Positions 13,101 to 21,600 of a DNA stretch of 64,000 nucleotides are shown here, one piece after another (the stretch's first letter is position 1; every line of letters begins with the position of its first letter). A program made the position numbers and the translations under genes. The stretch spans positions 56,028-120,027 of the IMG/VR virus record IMGVR_UViG_3300044612_002233, one strand, 5' to 3'. Under the pieces are notes generated by a model that saw only the letters and a list, made by a program, of their open reading frames with translations, was not told where the DNA came from and ran no database searches. Source of the DNA: a virus.

Positions 13101-13581
13101 TATCATATTTGTATCCTGGATGACTATTCTCAGCAACGTTTGAGTAATTATTATTTTCTTGTATCCTTGTTTTTCTTCCAAAAAATCCAGGATCAGGATC
13201 TTTCCAGTATTTTGAGATTAATCCTTTAGTTTCTGATAATTCATAGTATACTTTTCCTGGAACTATTCTGTTTTCTATTGGAGTAGTCTCAGCAGCTGCC
13301 GCCCCAGTATATTTATCAATAAAACATCCTACTCCTTTACAAAGAGTATAATGATCATCACTATTAATAGAACCAGTGAACTGCTGATACATGCTTCCGT
13401 CATTTGTTGTTGGAGACGGATCACAAGAGTAGACCAATTCATCTTCTACTAAATTAACGGTCAATTGTGATGGCTGTGTTCCCCAACCAAAGTTGCTAGT
13501 GAAACTGGCTACACTAGCTCCTAAGAATAATGTTTGAGCAATCGGCTTATTATCGCCACTTGGGCATACTGTTGTTGGCAT
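7156..13581 (-). CDS. Baseplate hub-like protein, very large (2,141 aa)
   Basis: The N-terminus (residues about 18-50, containing LGASVASF and QPSQLTVNLVED) followed by VYFKMGDFQFGGFVQSW (about 165-182) and NIFNIYGFLESFG (about 252) resembles baseplate hub proteins of the gp27/gp44 type, which join the tail tube to the tip. Known hubs of this type are a few hundred residues, so this one is greatly enlarged. A zinc-ribbon-like pair, C1605-x2-C1608 and C1636-x2-C1639 (CPFC and CDKC), lies in the C-terminal third. A charged helical stretch near 1400-1450 could be a short coiled coil. The ATG follows the previous stop by one base, with no clear ribosome binding site, which suggests coupled translation. 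Hub assignment is moderately sure; the function of the extra roughly 1,500 residues is unknown. Confidence 0.8.
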   Translation of the reverse strand: MPTTVCPSGDNKPIAQTLFLGASVASFTSNFGWGTQPSQLTVNLVEDELVYSCDPSPTTNDGSMYQQFTGSINSDDHYTLCKGVGCFIDKYTGAAAAETTPIENRIVPGKVYYELSETKGLISKYWKDPDPGFFGRKTRIQENNNYSNVAENSHPGYKYDIIDTPVYFKMGDFQFGGFVQSWSRDIGSGGKNYTVIINGPQTILNSSYIIVDKYAGSIFSKAQTSTYGGPKNYLKSLGATYTDTDLKHGTIPNIFNIYGFLESFGAGNYGIARPDDRGVSINSILDALMMLTSVTHDSGFKLDTVLSGRNNEAIKRAFSPFGRIISKCMQREDNDNLYEPITSAFNRFGVVYPQPLNAMADTAGTNRCQFVLDLHDVIYTDNTRIKKRLPNDIRTTGPFLSITDLLNDIGERAGCDFSIEMIPRVHQTKLYHVIKVKAISRLKQPSTNLIENTIKSLECNNYQVSSNTIGKEKNDTPSRCLVVGGQQQRLYQVKSYRLAYTQNNFIYNPRTRKFVNYYSLADGAPTGNDAPTITTKQYGHGKIRFPNFNSSRNTKISDYLGTSSRLETAYVSIINDEDAIQTAASRGFDTNDAIWNTKNELLDGVNVKYGNYEPCFKNSHPIAYSQTDTSKGRWFPLYLDNICPFFGFVYDNKIGLKVGGNDAANTDFRRIRPVWYDTWTSQISIIVRVSELPKLNVSISRAYLETGNSFPLPQTANLDPPTTTYNNLGILNSYDPVEFFVLTESEIRAAIAGFDNYLVYSLAKTYKPDLIELIRRAYYIKTRNELVNNMGMELAEAEKIAFQETDWYWKLLGPNIAGDELYPTAVYPDKNDGSQYIQEKALQDLKILHKFIMEIAKYYGKKYMVSADQLRTYREDSVTGFAFPTNVGYGYIFSGDGNLRYNYTPTNDGAWEEYGNIIDDSMAVGGTQWMTLTDDSGKIQPLLGYNNNYNYDYIRQAKCVAANATTPLQDLIKEQANPYFSYDSWLTLNEYKTRSCTDSYVFPSLDISSLSNNDYVIVDQKYIASVGTSIVTTGNMGAALTLESIVKSYDAWQTEIKDNNGTTSTSIPRSKLYVSTSVEESFIYIDPVRFENPKILIDSPGINLNLSSEENAKDPNRTVISNISAEDLMIYLKTTRKDDWDMDWIRYMLNYISPIVLDDSNNPYFLGLYTVSSNHTANNVELAPKAAHPFFAGIPIKSNQFVYGPWTNYPALEGTGIFPSGQLVTQSSTFPLTCTYSSRATTQEEVDKALNNLISNVNIEFNDDFVPWNYGGMHQLDIVAFKEIQTKVNYQSVIETAQLDMPGLPLFNIGGNFALANTGLHIISPSGYGYKDVKDSVASVVDLSYIPGATISFSPNTENTVTAIYKVLDLKTPPYFVDGPIITSIQTSVGQQGISTTYSFRTYTRKLGLFNKEETDRIKRANRLNLKRGKQIAQISQEITNLKNKERDLILQERLNNAQFGSSDLSSKLFSWSPSTVLVGQASPLINEPSRTPKVIDDFSISSSPGAFDTRTSKATNWALVPSSDVGQPSSSTLETASSISSLKSIARVTSTVQLFQRKELENQLSKDYGMQSAMSLDGILSPVSFYPTFKNSTFSYSLHNTLNCPFCRGTKVRDISVVQYDKTGTRTEVATKITCDKCGNAGEKLNAKIVTDEDIPINLITLNPIVVPYGEFKNSNSQNYTGAHPDGAHDDIGGLTTGGRIFRDRLRHCIEIVARGSVPQNQAGYKLETSRNLRAHTNHPAGVPSNNLDYYPTDEALYNIRSQAQDTLNMLHENNQRFFGLRGPLTLHAWGYDADGYPVPNAADEPLAYDNFGRPKRFKLKLTNSGAAKKYSSLSVGELFTISGNTNVFAKTFNYENLPSSWSSLSTTAINNSDVTPIKIEDNMDVDGGYDPGPTPTAGNPIDYTQGFKGSIISKTQKFTGKWSEKVKLNDFYLNWAERPDLWKVGPIDLIWDQDRMVWAGGGGGEEIDPPYILTNSNDITTLKSFLDKKAKKKYIYRMIYATLEEDLIKQPDFDETYVTRGYIDDIEFSSEPLRQGYRRLIYIKDKTGYCAPRGTKLLCRYNKKTGFYEPVSKPSLVVKGKTTSATQALIDMHYVQGRRSGVVPTMTVNFDNPLGFTVTTNVIAIFTFLNGKWTLTAIK

Positions 13582-13582
13582 A

Positions 13583-15556
13583 TTAATAATCTAAATAATT
13601 TTTACTATTTGTACATTGCTGATAAACCCATCCAACTGATTTTGAGTATCTTCCATTAGTAGGATCCCATGATTGAGTATCATTGGTCACATAAACTTGT
13701 CCTTGGGCATTATTATTACCCCTATTAAAATTAGCACTTCCGAATATGTATGAAGCCCTATCTCCAAATGGCTTTAATCCTTCAATAATTCCTGTTATAG
13801 TCTGATACACCGTTCCACCCGTCCACAACGGACAAGTGGTATTTTGCATAAAGAATCCACCCATGCTCGACGGAGGAACCACTCCAACCTCTATTGTTAC
13901 GCTTTTTCTTGTTGATGTTTTTGTTCCAAGATTTTGTAAAACTGGCCCTAATGATCGACCCAAAACGAAAGCTTCTCCGATAACATCTGTTGGTCCAGTT
14001 TCTTCAATACTGACACTTTCATATAAAACACCACTTATTATTGTAAACTTATTATTAAACTCATAACTATATGATATACTACCCTTCTTAGGATTATGTG
14101 TTTCAGAAGTTGATATCGGTATAATATTTAATACGGAATTTCTAGAATATACTGGATTATTTGGGGGCTGTGGTGGATTAGATGCTCCTGGTATATATCC
14201 TTTTGTTCTGTCAGAACTGCTCATTGGTATACAGGCTCTTCTGTACAAATATGGCTTAACTTCATTTATCCATCCACTAACAGCATTAGCATACTTACTA
14301 GCCATTAAATTTTTGGTTGCTTGTAATCCATTATCTGCTATTGTTGTATTAAATGATAAATTGTCTAACAATCCAGTAGATGAACTTAAATCTAATTTTA
14401 TCGGACTTCCACTACCACTAACGTATGGCAAACCAGTAATACTTGGACTACTAATACTTAATCCTATAATATCTCCTTGAACTCTAACAGTATGAATATA
14501 TTTATCGTCAGTACTCATTTCTAGCGAATAATCTTCAATAAAAGTTATGCCAGTTGGCATAGCCAGCCAAGTATCGGTTATCTCATATCTAGCAGAAAGA
14601 ACGTCAAAATTAGTGGATCTGAGATGATTATAAAAATATCCAGCAGACATTGGAGACCATAGAGCATTTCCTGTCTTTTTATCAAAAACAGCAGATGATC
14701 GTTCCATCACCCAGTTTTTAGCATTATTAAATGCTGATACTGCTAATGCCGGATATCTGTCAAAATCTATTTTATTACTAAGAGACAAATTACTTTGACA
14801 AAACCCCGTCCCTGATGGTATCCCTACTGCACTAATTGTTCTAGAAACTTTAAACTGAGGAATATTTAGATAATTAATATCAACTGATGCTACTGCTGTT
14901 CCTCCAGTATTTGTTTGGGTAGATTGGGGTTGTCCAGCAGTAGTGGTTGGCGCTGTTGGCTTTAACTTAGGATTATCATACTCTGTTTTTTGTATTACAT
15001 TAATAGTACCTTTACTATAAACATAATCTTCTAATGGTTCTATACTCCAACTATCACTATAATCTTTAACATACCAACCACTATACGCAGGTTCCAAATA
15101 CTCCAATACAGCGGTATAGTCTGCTGTATATATCCAATTGTCGTTGCTTTTATTAAAGTCAAAACTAACTGTTCTTACTCCAGCAGCACTAAATAGAGAT
15201 GTTTCTGCTGCGGTTGGGGATGTTTTACACTTTATTTCAAAACTTCCACACGTATTAATTTTAAAAATTTGACTTAATCCATTGATTCCTGACATTATTG
15301 GACCTATTCCACTACCATTAGACGATTCCTTGGTGCTAACTTTACCCGTTAATGTTATTCTGTTGGTAAAAACCACAGTCTCTCCTGCTTCGTTTCTTTC
15401 AACAGAAGTAGAAAAATCGATGAAGGGGGTTGGTCCAGCAACAGTATGGATACCGCTACCATTATAATATACGCTAACAGCACGACTAGGAGGTTGATCA
15501 GATTGTATACTAGCAAAATCTTGTGTAGAATTTAGAGCTTCTAATGAATAAACCAT
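13583..15556 (-). CDS. Tail-tip structural protein of unknown function
   Basis: I chose the ATG at 15556 because AAGGA lies nine bases upstream; an in-frame TTG six bases further upstream is only three bases from the same site and is unlikely. The product is about 657 residues, Ser/Thr/Gly-rich and largely beta in character, with no recognisable enzymatic motif, signal peptide or membrane segment. A Thr/Gln-rich linker (TAPTTTAGQPQSTQTNTGG) sits near residue 210 and a Pro-rich stretch (GASNPPQPPNNPVYSR) near 460, suggesting three structural modules. It lies between the adhesin-type genes and the hub gene, one base from the latter, which points to a component that connects fibres to the baseplate. 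This role is inferred from position only. Confidence 0.75.
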   Translation of the reverse strand: MVYSLEALNSTQDFASIQSDQPPSRAVSVYYNGSGIHTVAGPTPFIDFSTSVERNEAGETVVFTNRITLTGKVSTKESSNGSGIGPIMSGINGLSQIFKINTCGSFEIKCKTSPTAAETSLFSAAGVRTVSFDFNKSNDNWIYTADYTAVLEYLEPAYSGWYVKDYSDSWSIEPLEDYVYSKGTINVIQKTEYDNPKLKPTAPTTTAGQPQSTQTNTGGTAVASVDINYLNIPQFKVSRTISAVGIPSGTGFCQSNLSLSNKIDFDRYPALAVSAFNNAKNWVMERSSAVFDKKTGNALWSPMSAGYFYNHLRSTNFDVLSARYEITDTWLAMPTGITFIEDYSLEMSTDDKYIHTVRVQGDIIGLSISSPSITGLPYVSGSGSPIKLDLSSSTGLLDNLSFNTTIADNGLQATKNLMASKYANAVSGWINEVKPYLYRRACIPMSSSDRTKGYIPGASNPPQPPNNPVYSRNSVLNIIPISTSETHNPKKGSISYSYEFNNKFTIISGVLYESVSIEETGPTDVIGEAFVLGRSLGPVLQNLGTKTSTRKSVTIEVGVVPPSSMGGFFMQNTTCPLWTGGTVYQTITGIIEGLKPFGDRASYIFGSANFNRGNNNAQGQVYVTNDTQSWDPTNGRYSKSVGWVYQQCTNSKNYLDY

Positions 15557-15580
15557 AATCAAATATCCTTAGTATCTTAT

Positions 15581-18500
15581 TTATGCTATATCAGACCAAT
15601 TATGAGAGTATCCTGTTCTGAAAGTATAACCAGCACTACTAGATATTAATATCGTTGTGCTATTAGCAATTGTGATAATAATTTTATTTCTATCTCCTCC
15701 ATCCGTATGAGTCCACACTTTAAAGATGGGACTAAGTGCTCCAAGACCAGACATTGCCTGAGTCCAAGAAGCCTTATTATCTGTTGAATGATATATTTTT
15801 CCCTCAGTTGTTGTGACAGCATATCGCCCATTACCCACATATATTCCATATCCATACGTAATTTTATCTACATTAAACATACTGCTTTGTCCAGATCCAT
15901 TTATTATGGTACTCCAGCTTATTCCATTACTACTAGTCGCTACGCCCATTCCTGCTCCAAGTGATCTATTTCCTATTATTATAAACTCATTATTAAGATA
16001 TTCTAATGATGAACAAGGCACAATTGGTCCTCCAAATGACCTTACTGTCCATGTTAATCCATCCGGCGATGTTGAACAGGTGCTTGAATTTTCTGTGGCG
16101 GCCACAATTATATTAGCACCATAAGCAATTCCTTTCCAATTAGCACTAGCAGGTAATGAAGAATAACTAACACTATTAACACTACCATTTAAGAATTTAA
16201 TAATAGCAATTTCAGAACTAGTATTGGACGTTAATATAAAGTTATTATTAATAGGATCATATGTAGAACTAATCCACAAATGAATGACACCAGGCATGTC
16301 ATCTGCCATATCATATGATTGCCAAGTTATACCATTATCAGTAGAATAATTAATAATATAACTATTATATGCTGCAGCAACGAACACTCCATTGCCATAA
16401 GATATTGTTGTCCACAATTGATTATCTGGTAAGTTCTTTAAGAGATAAGCATCACCATAGTCTTGAGATACCATAGCCTTGTTATTGCTGTATGCTACAG
16501 CAACAGCATTAGCTTGAGGTATGGCACTAGTTACTGTTGGAGTTATGGTTACTGTTTGAGTTACTGTTGGAGTGGTGGTTGTTGTTATAGTAGGAGTGAT
16601 TGTTGGAGTAATGCTAATTGTTGGAGTTGGAGTTTGTGTTGATGTTATACTCGGTGTTATTGAAACTGTTGGCGTTATTGTTCTGGTTGGAGTAGCCGTG
16701 GCAGTTACACTAATAGTAGGAGTAACTGTTGTTGTTGGACTAATTGATATTGTTGGGGTAATTGTGACAGTATTTGTTACACTTGGAGTTATGCTAATTG
16801 TTGGGGTGATTGTATTAGTAGGAGTAATTGATGGGGTATTTGTTATCGTTATAGTTGGAGTAATACTGGTAGTTGGAGTTATGCTAGTTGTTGGAGTTAT
16901 AGTAGATGTTACGGTTATTGTAGGAGTTGCTGTAACTGTTGGAGTTAATGACTTTGTTGGAGTTTTTGTGACTGTAGGAGTTATAGTATTAGTTGGAGTT
17001 AAACTATTAGTTTGAGTAATAGTTGGAGTAACTGTTTGAGTAATAGTTAATGATAATGATGGAGTTACTGTAATGGTTGGTGAAGGAGTTAACGAAGACG
17101 ATACTGTTACAGTAGGGGTTGCGGTACGCGTTACGGTATTGGTCGGAGTACTAGTTAGAGTGGATGTATTTGTTAGTGTTATTGTCGGGGTTTGCGATGG
17201 AGTTGCTGTTACAGTTGGGGTGATGGTTTTTGTTGGCGTTGGACTAACATTGGGTGGTTCGTACAAAATTGCAACATTAGGAACAAGTTTTCCTTGTAAT
17301 AAGAATCCTTTGTATAAAACTTCTATTTCATCACCAGAATAAACTGCATTTTGATAAATTAATTGACCAAGATTAATTGGAACAACTAGACTTTTGGATG
17401 GTGTCGGGGTTATTGTTGATGTTCGTGTTGGTGTTTTGGTAGTGGTTCGTGTTGGTGTTGTGGTTTTAGTTATAGTCGGAGTAACAGTCTGTGTTGGTGT
17501 TACTGTTGGAGTCACAGTTCTTGTTTGAGACACTGTTCTGGTAACAGTTTTGGTCGGAGTTATAGTTTGAGTAGCGCTAATAGATACTGTGGGTGTCTTT
17601 GTTGCTGTAACACTTTTGGTTGGAGTAACACTCTTAGTAACTGTTGGTGTTGCTGTTCTAGTTGGTGTTTTTGTTGGGGTGGCTGTTTTAGTTGGCGTAG
17701 GGGTTGGGGTGGCTGTGTAGCATACGCTTTCTGGACTAGTTTTATAAGCTTCTCCATTATCATCAACAATAACAGCATTAGGAGCAACATCACTTTGTGT
17801 TGCATACGTCCAGAATCCGGTATTAGCTCCGCCGCCTTTATAAAAAGCGGCTTTATACCATTCATTCTCGTTAGGAATCCAGTAAGTATTTTTGTTAGAT
17901 GGTGATGGTTTGGATGTTCCCTCGATTATTCCGCTTAAACTATAAACTCCAGACTCAGTATCGTTTCCAGTTTGTCCACCATTATGTAGCCAATTAACAT
18001 ATCGTGCAGCACAAAACCAATTCATAAAATTAACTGGCTTATTCCCCATATCCATTTTTGCAGAATATGTGAAGCCTACCGACGAAGATCCTGATCTATT
18101 GATTCCGCCCCTAGGATCATCGCTCATTTCGGGTATCCATAATGCTAGCCCAAAATTAGACGTACTAGCAACCGCATTTAAAAACTGAACATATTCAGAG
18201 TTTGTTATAGCATACTTTTTAATTTGATAATTATAAGCTACTGCACCATAATTATTATTAGCAGCATCACCGGTATTATTAGAGTCCGTCACTAGTGCAT
18301 AATTAGTTGAATCTATTAACGATGCTGTTTTGGCTATTCTGAATCCTATATCATTTCTTTTTCCATCAACATAATTAATATCAGAATAATTTTTAGCTAA
18401 TTGACCACTAGCACTTACGAAAGATCCTCCTCTGAATTTAGGATAACCGTCAACAAAAGTATCAACTATCTCATTAATGTTTCCGCTCTGATCATAGGTT

Positions 18501-18607
18501 CCATAGTAACTAGAGATTCCATTTAATCCTACTGCTGATAAGTTACCAGTAATCCCATTCCAAACAGCCTGACTATTATAGTTAGAACTATTACAATTAT
18601 TTAACAT
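15581..18607 (-). CDS. Adhesin: permuted FGE-like domain, Thr/Pro arrays, beta-propeller
   Basis: The 1,008-residue protein has four parts. Residues 1-290 form an FGE-sulfatase/SUMF1-like domain (C-type-lectin fold) in permuted order: YGTYDQSGN (35-43), GGS (60-62) and GFR (88-90) come first, then KYAITNSEYVQFLN (131-144), ARYVNWLHNG (201-210), NENEWYKAAFYKGGG (246-260) and YATQSD (268-273). Known FGE proteins have these blocks the other way round. The cysteines needed for formylglycine formation are not visible, so a binding role is more likely. Two Thr/Pro arrays flank a module of about 48 residues. The C-terminal 300 residues carry repeated YGNGxFVA and STDNGITW elements typical of sialidase/YCF48-like propellers. 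AAAGGA precedes the ATG. Probable receptor-binding or decoration protein. Confidence 0.85.
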   Translation of the reverse strand: MLNNCNSSNYNSQAVWNGITGNLSAVGLNGISSYYGTYDQSGNINEIVDTFVDGYPKFRGGSFVSASGQLAKNYSDINYVDGKRNDIGFRIAKTASLIDSTNYALVTDSNNTGDAANNNYGAVAYNYQIKKYAITNSEYVQFLNAVASTSNFGLALWIPEMSDDPRGGINRSGSSSVGFTYSAKMDMGNKPVNFMNWFCAARYVNWLHNGGQTGNDTESGVYSLSGIIEGTSKPSPSNKNTYWIPNENEWYKAAFYKGGGANTGFWTYATQSDVAPNAVIVDDNGEAYKTSPESVCYTATPTPTPTKTATPTKTPTRTATPTVTKSVTPTKSVTATKTPTVSISATQTITPTKTVTRTVSQTRTVTPTVTPTQTVTPTITKTTTPTRTTTKTPTRTSTITPTPSKSLVVPINLGQLIYQNAVYSGDEIEVLYKGFLLQGKLVPNVAILYEPPNVSPTPTKTITPTVTATPSQTPTITLTNTSTLTSTPTNTVTRTATPTVTVSSSLTPSPTITVTPSLSLTITQTVTPTITQTNSLTPTNTITPTVTKTPTKSLTPTVTATPTITVTSTITPTTSITPTTSITPTITITNTPSITPTNTITPTISITPSVTNTVTITPTISISPTTTVTPTISVTATATPTRTITPTVSITPSITSTQTPTPTISITPTITPTITTTTTPTVTQTVTITPTVTSAIPQANAVAVAYSNNKAMVSQDYGDAYLLKNLPDNQLWTTISYGNGVFVAAAYNSYIINYSTDNGITWQSYDMADDMPGVIHLWISSTYDPINNNFILTSNTSSEIAIIKFLNGSVNSVSYSSLPASANWKGIAYGANIIVAATENSSTCSTSPDGLTWTVRSFGGPIVPCSSLEYLNNEFIIIGNRSLGAGMGVATSSNGISWSTIINGSGQSSMFNVDKITYGYGIYVGNGRYAVTTTEGKIYHSTDNKASWTQAMSGLGALSPIFKVWTHTDGGDRNKIIITIANSTTILISSSAGYTFRTGYSHNWSDIA
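16530..17251 (-). repeat. Thr/Pro low-complexity array 2 of the propeller adhesin
   Basis: This encodes about 240 residues of (S/T)(I/V)TPT-type repeats and is the longest such array in the window. It separates a short folded module (residues about 403-450) from the C-terminal beta-propeller. The plus strand shows long open frames here rich in Val and Gly; these are shadows of the repeat and not genes. Confidence 0.85.
17395..17716 (-). repeat. Thr/Pro low-complexity array 1 of the propeller adhesin
   Basis: This part of the coding frame encodes about 107 residues made almost only of TPT, TKT, TVT and TRT units, with Pro about every fourth residue. On the plus strand it reads as gttggagt- and gttggtgt-like repeats. 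It probably forms an extended, stiff linker between the permuted FGE-like domain and the next small module. Such repetitive DNA is prone to slippage, so its length may vary between related phages. Confidence 0.85.
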
Positions 18608-18621
18608 ATTTTAATAGTCCT

Positions 18622-21600
18622 TTAGAAATTATTAGTAACTGAAAACGTAACTGTTTGTGATGGTGCAGAAACAATGGAGTATCCAGCTCCAGCTGGATCG
18701 CTGCCATTAATATTAACGGGAGAGTAAAGAGCATAGACTCTAGCTTTATAATTACCTAAACCTACCGGAAAATGAGATCCAAAAGTATAGCTAGTTTCAG
18801 TAGCTGATATTTGGCGAGAGCTGAAGAAAATATTAGTCGATAAATCGACATACATGACTGCTACATAACCATATAGAGTAAGAGAAATTCCTGGGACTAA
18901 TAGTGTCTGTGTCGGATGGCTCCATGTTATTGCGGCTTGTAAATCTCCTCCTGTCGCGCTTAGAATATTTGGAGCACATGGATTTGCAGTATCATTATTA
19001 GGGTTCCACCTATACCATCCTGCATTTATCATACCTGCTATAGTTCTTGGGTCCTGATTAAATCCAAAATTGTAACTAATATATCTACTAAATAGTCTAA
19101 TATAGACTGGTCTATTATTTAAATCTACAGGTGGATTACGATAGTATCTCATGCTAGACAGGTCTACTGGCCAACTATAGGTATAATTTTGTATTGATGC
19201 AACTGAAGAAAAGGGCAAATCATTCTTGGCCCATTGAAAAGTACTATCGAATATGGAACTATTAGAACTATTACCTAAATAAACACCATAGCTATAACCA
19301 TATAGTGGAATTGAATCTACTGTTGTGTCTAGTGGTGTTTTCCATGTTAAAAGTGCTGAATCCTGATATGATTGCATTACAAAATTCGAAGGAGCATTAG
19401 CACTATCGGATAAAAGACGATCATTTCGCATGCTAGGACTAATTGTCATTGTTGGAGTAACGGTTACGGTACTAGTTACTGTTGGAGTAGTAGTTGGAGT
19501 AAATGATGGACTAACAGTAATTGTTGGAGTAACTGTGGGTGTTTGCGTATTTGTCGGAGTTACAGTTATTGTGGGTGTTACTGTTGAGGTTACCGTTGGA
19601 GTCACTGTCTCTGTTGGAGTAACTGTAATTGTTGGAGTAATTGTCTGTGTTGTTGAAACGGTTTGTGTTACTGTTGGTGTTGTAGTAATAGTAATAGTTG
19701 GTGTTGGTGTTAGTGTTGAAGTTACACTGGGTGTTGGAGTATTCGTTGAAGTTACTGTTGCTGTTGGTGTTACTGTTGATGTTATTGTTGGAGTAACTGT
19801 GATTGTTGGCGTGACAGTTCTTGTTACTGTTGGAGTAACTGTTCTTGTTGGATAAGGAGTTTTGGTAACTGTTCTTGTAACCATCGGAAGTCTGGTTGCG
19901 CCTATTTCACAATCATTACTAAGACTATCACACTTTACCACAGTATTATTCTGATAAAAGACACGAGGAAGAGGAATACTTGAACTAATAATACCAAGAG
20001 TATTAGTATAATCTCCATCTAGCCAAGTATTACTTATCGGAGGATCAGGATATGCAGGATTCATAATATAATATAGAAAATCTTCTCCCCCTGCTGTGCT
20101 CTTTTGAAAAGCCCAATATGTTGTATATGGATATGCTGCTAGAGTAGTAAGACCAATTCTTGGATAAGAGTTTTTACCATCTTTACTATAAAAATAACTA
20201 CCATTACTATCAGTAGTAGTTGATAAATAATAAATACCATTAATTCCATCTTGTACAGCCTGACCACCAGAAACAATAATATCAGAACTATTCATTAGTT
20301 TACTAGTTAATACTAACATTTTCATTGGCCAATATTTCGTAATTTGCACCATGATTTGTTCTGTTGTACTAGAAGCAATAAATGCCACGATTGGTTTATC
20401 TATAGTGGCAGTATATGGAGATTCTTCGCTTAAAGTAAAGTAAGCAACATATTTATTTCCAGGAATAAGATTCGTGAATGTTACTAAATGTCCAACATTC
20501 TGAGGTGTTGGTCCATTGCCGTATGGGTCAATATCAGAACATGATGGAGCATTATTGCTTTGAGTAGCGTAATTATAAAATCCACTGGGTATTATAGAAT
20601 AAAAATCAAATACTCCAGGATTTTCAAAACTATTAGTTGACATATTAAATATGCCAGGAGAAATAGTGATATTAGTAGTAATAGGATCATCATAATTTAT
20701 ACTAGTAACAGTTGACCATGCTCCATTTTTTAAAATTTTCCAACCAGTTGTTACCGGAATAACGCTTTCTAAGTTTTGAACAGGGAGTGTGGCTGAGTCT
20801 TCAAATGGATTACCATTAGTATATGACCATTTCTGAACATCATTCAGATTATCTGAATAATAAGCTGCTTTATACCATTCTCTTCTTGAGGGTAAATAAT
20901 ATCTAGCATTTGCTGATCTTGATATATCAAACTGTATACCATCGACACCAACAGAAGGACTGGATACAAAATCATAGGCACCAGTATCTATTATTTTTGT
21001 ATTAGCATTATCTACTCTGTTATGTAGCCAATTACAATATCTCATTGCCATAAAAGCTGATACATAATTTACTGGTTTATTTCCCATATTTTGTAATACT
21101 GCATATTTTGAACCAGCAACATCATTATAGTCAAAACCTATTCCTCCATAAGTAGTATTTGACATAATCGAATGGTATAATAATCCAGAATTTCTAGAAG
21201 CTAATTGTCCATAACTATTACTATAATCAGATTCATCAGCAAGCAAACCACTAGGATCAACAGAATTTAAGAAGTCTACATATTGCTGATTCGTAACTTC
21301 TAAAGCTGATGCTTTGAAATTAGAACTAATTGATCTAATAATAAATGGATAATTCCCAGCAATGTCTCTAAATCCGGGTGTCAAAAAGTTTGTAGAATTA
21401 TCTACAGTTTTAAGTATTGATATTTTACCAAAATATTCACTATATATGTCTTTATCTATTGTATACCACTCTTTTCTATCTCTATGATGTCCATAAAGTA
21501 TAGATCCATCATAATTTATAGCTAATTGTAATATAGCAGGAGAGGATCCTGGACCACTTAATTGGGCATTTTTAATAAATACTGGCGATCCACCCGTAGT

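Noticed and set aside
15557-15562. TTG start six bases upstream of the chosen ATG of the gene ending at 13583
   Set aside because: It would sit three bases from the AAGGA site, whereas the ATG has suitable spacing.
16572-17342. Long plus-strand open frames rich in Val and Gly opposite the Thr/Pro arrays
   Set aside because: They arise from the repeat composition of the minus-strand coding arrays, have no ribosome binding sites and no neighbours in the same direction.
18340-18607. Diversity-generating retroelement acting on the FGE-like adhesins
   Set aside because: C-type-lectin-fold adhesins are typical targets, but no reverse transcriptase and no template/variable repeat pair was found in the window.
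15581-18607. Active formylglycine-generating enzyme
   Set aside because: The cysteine pair needed for catalysis is not present at the expected places and the fold is permuted.
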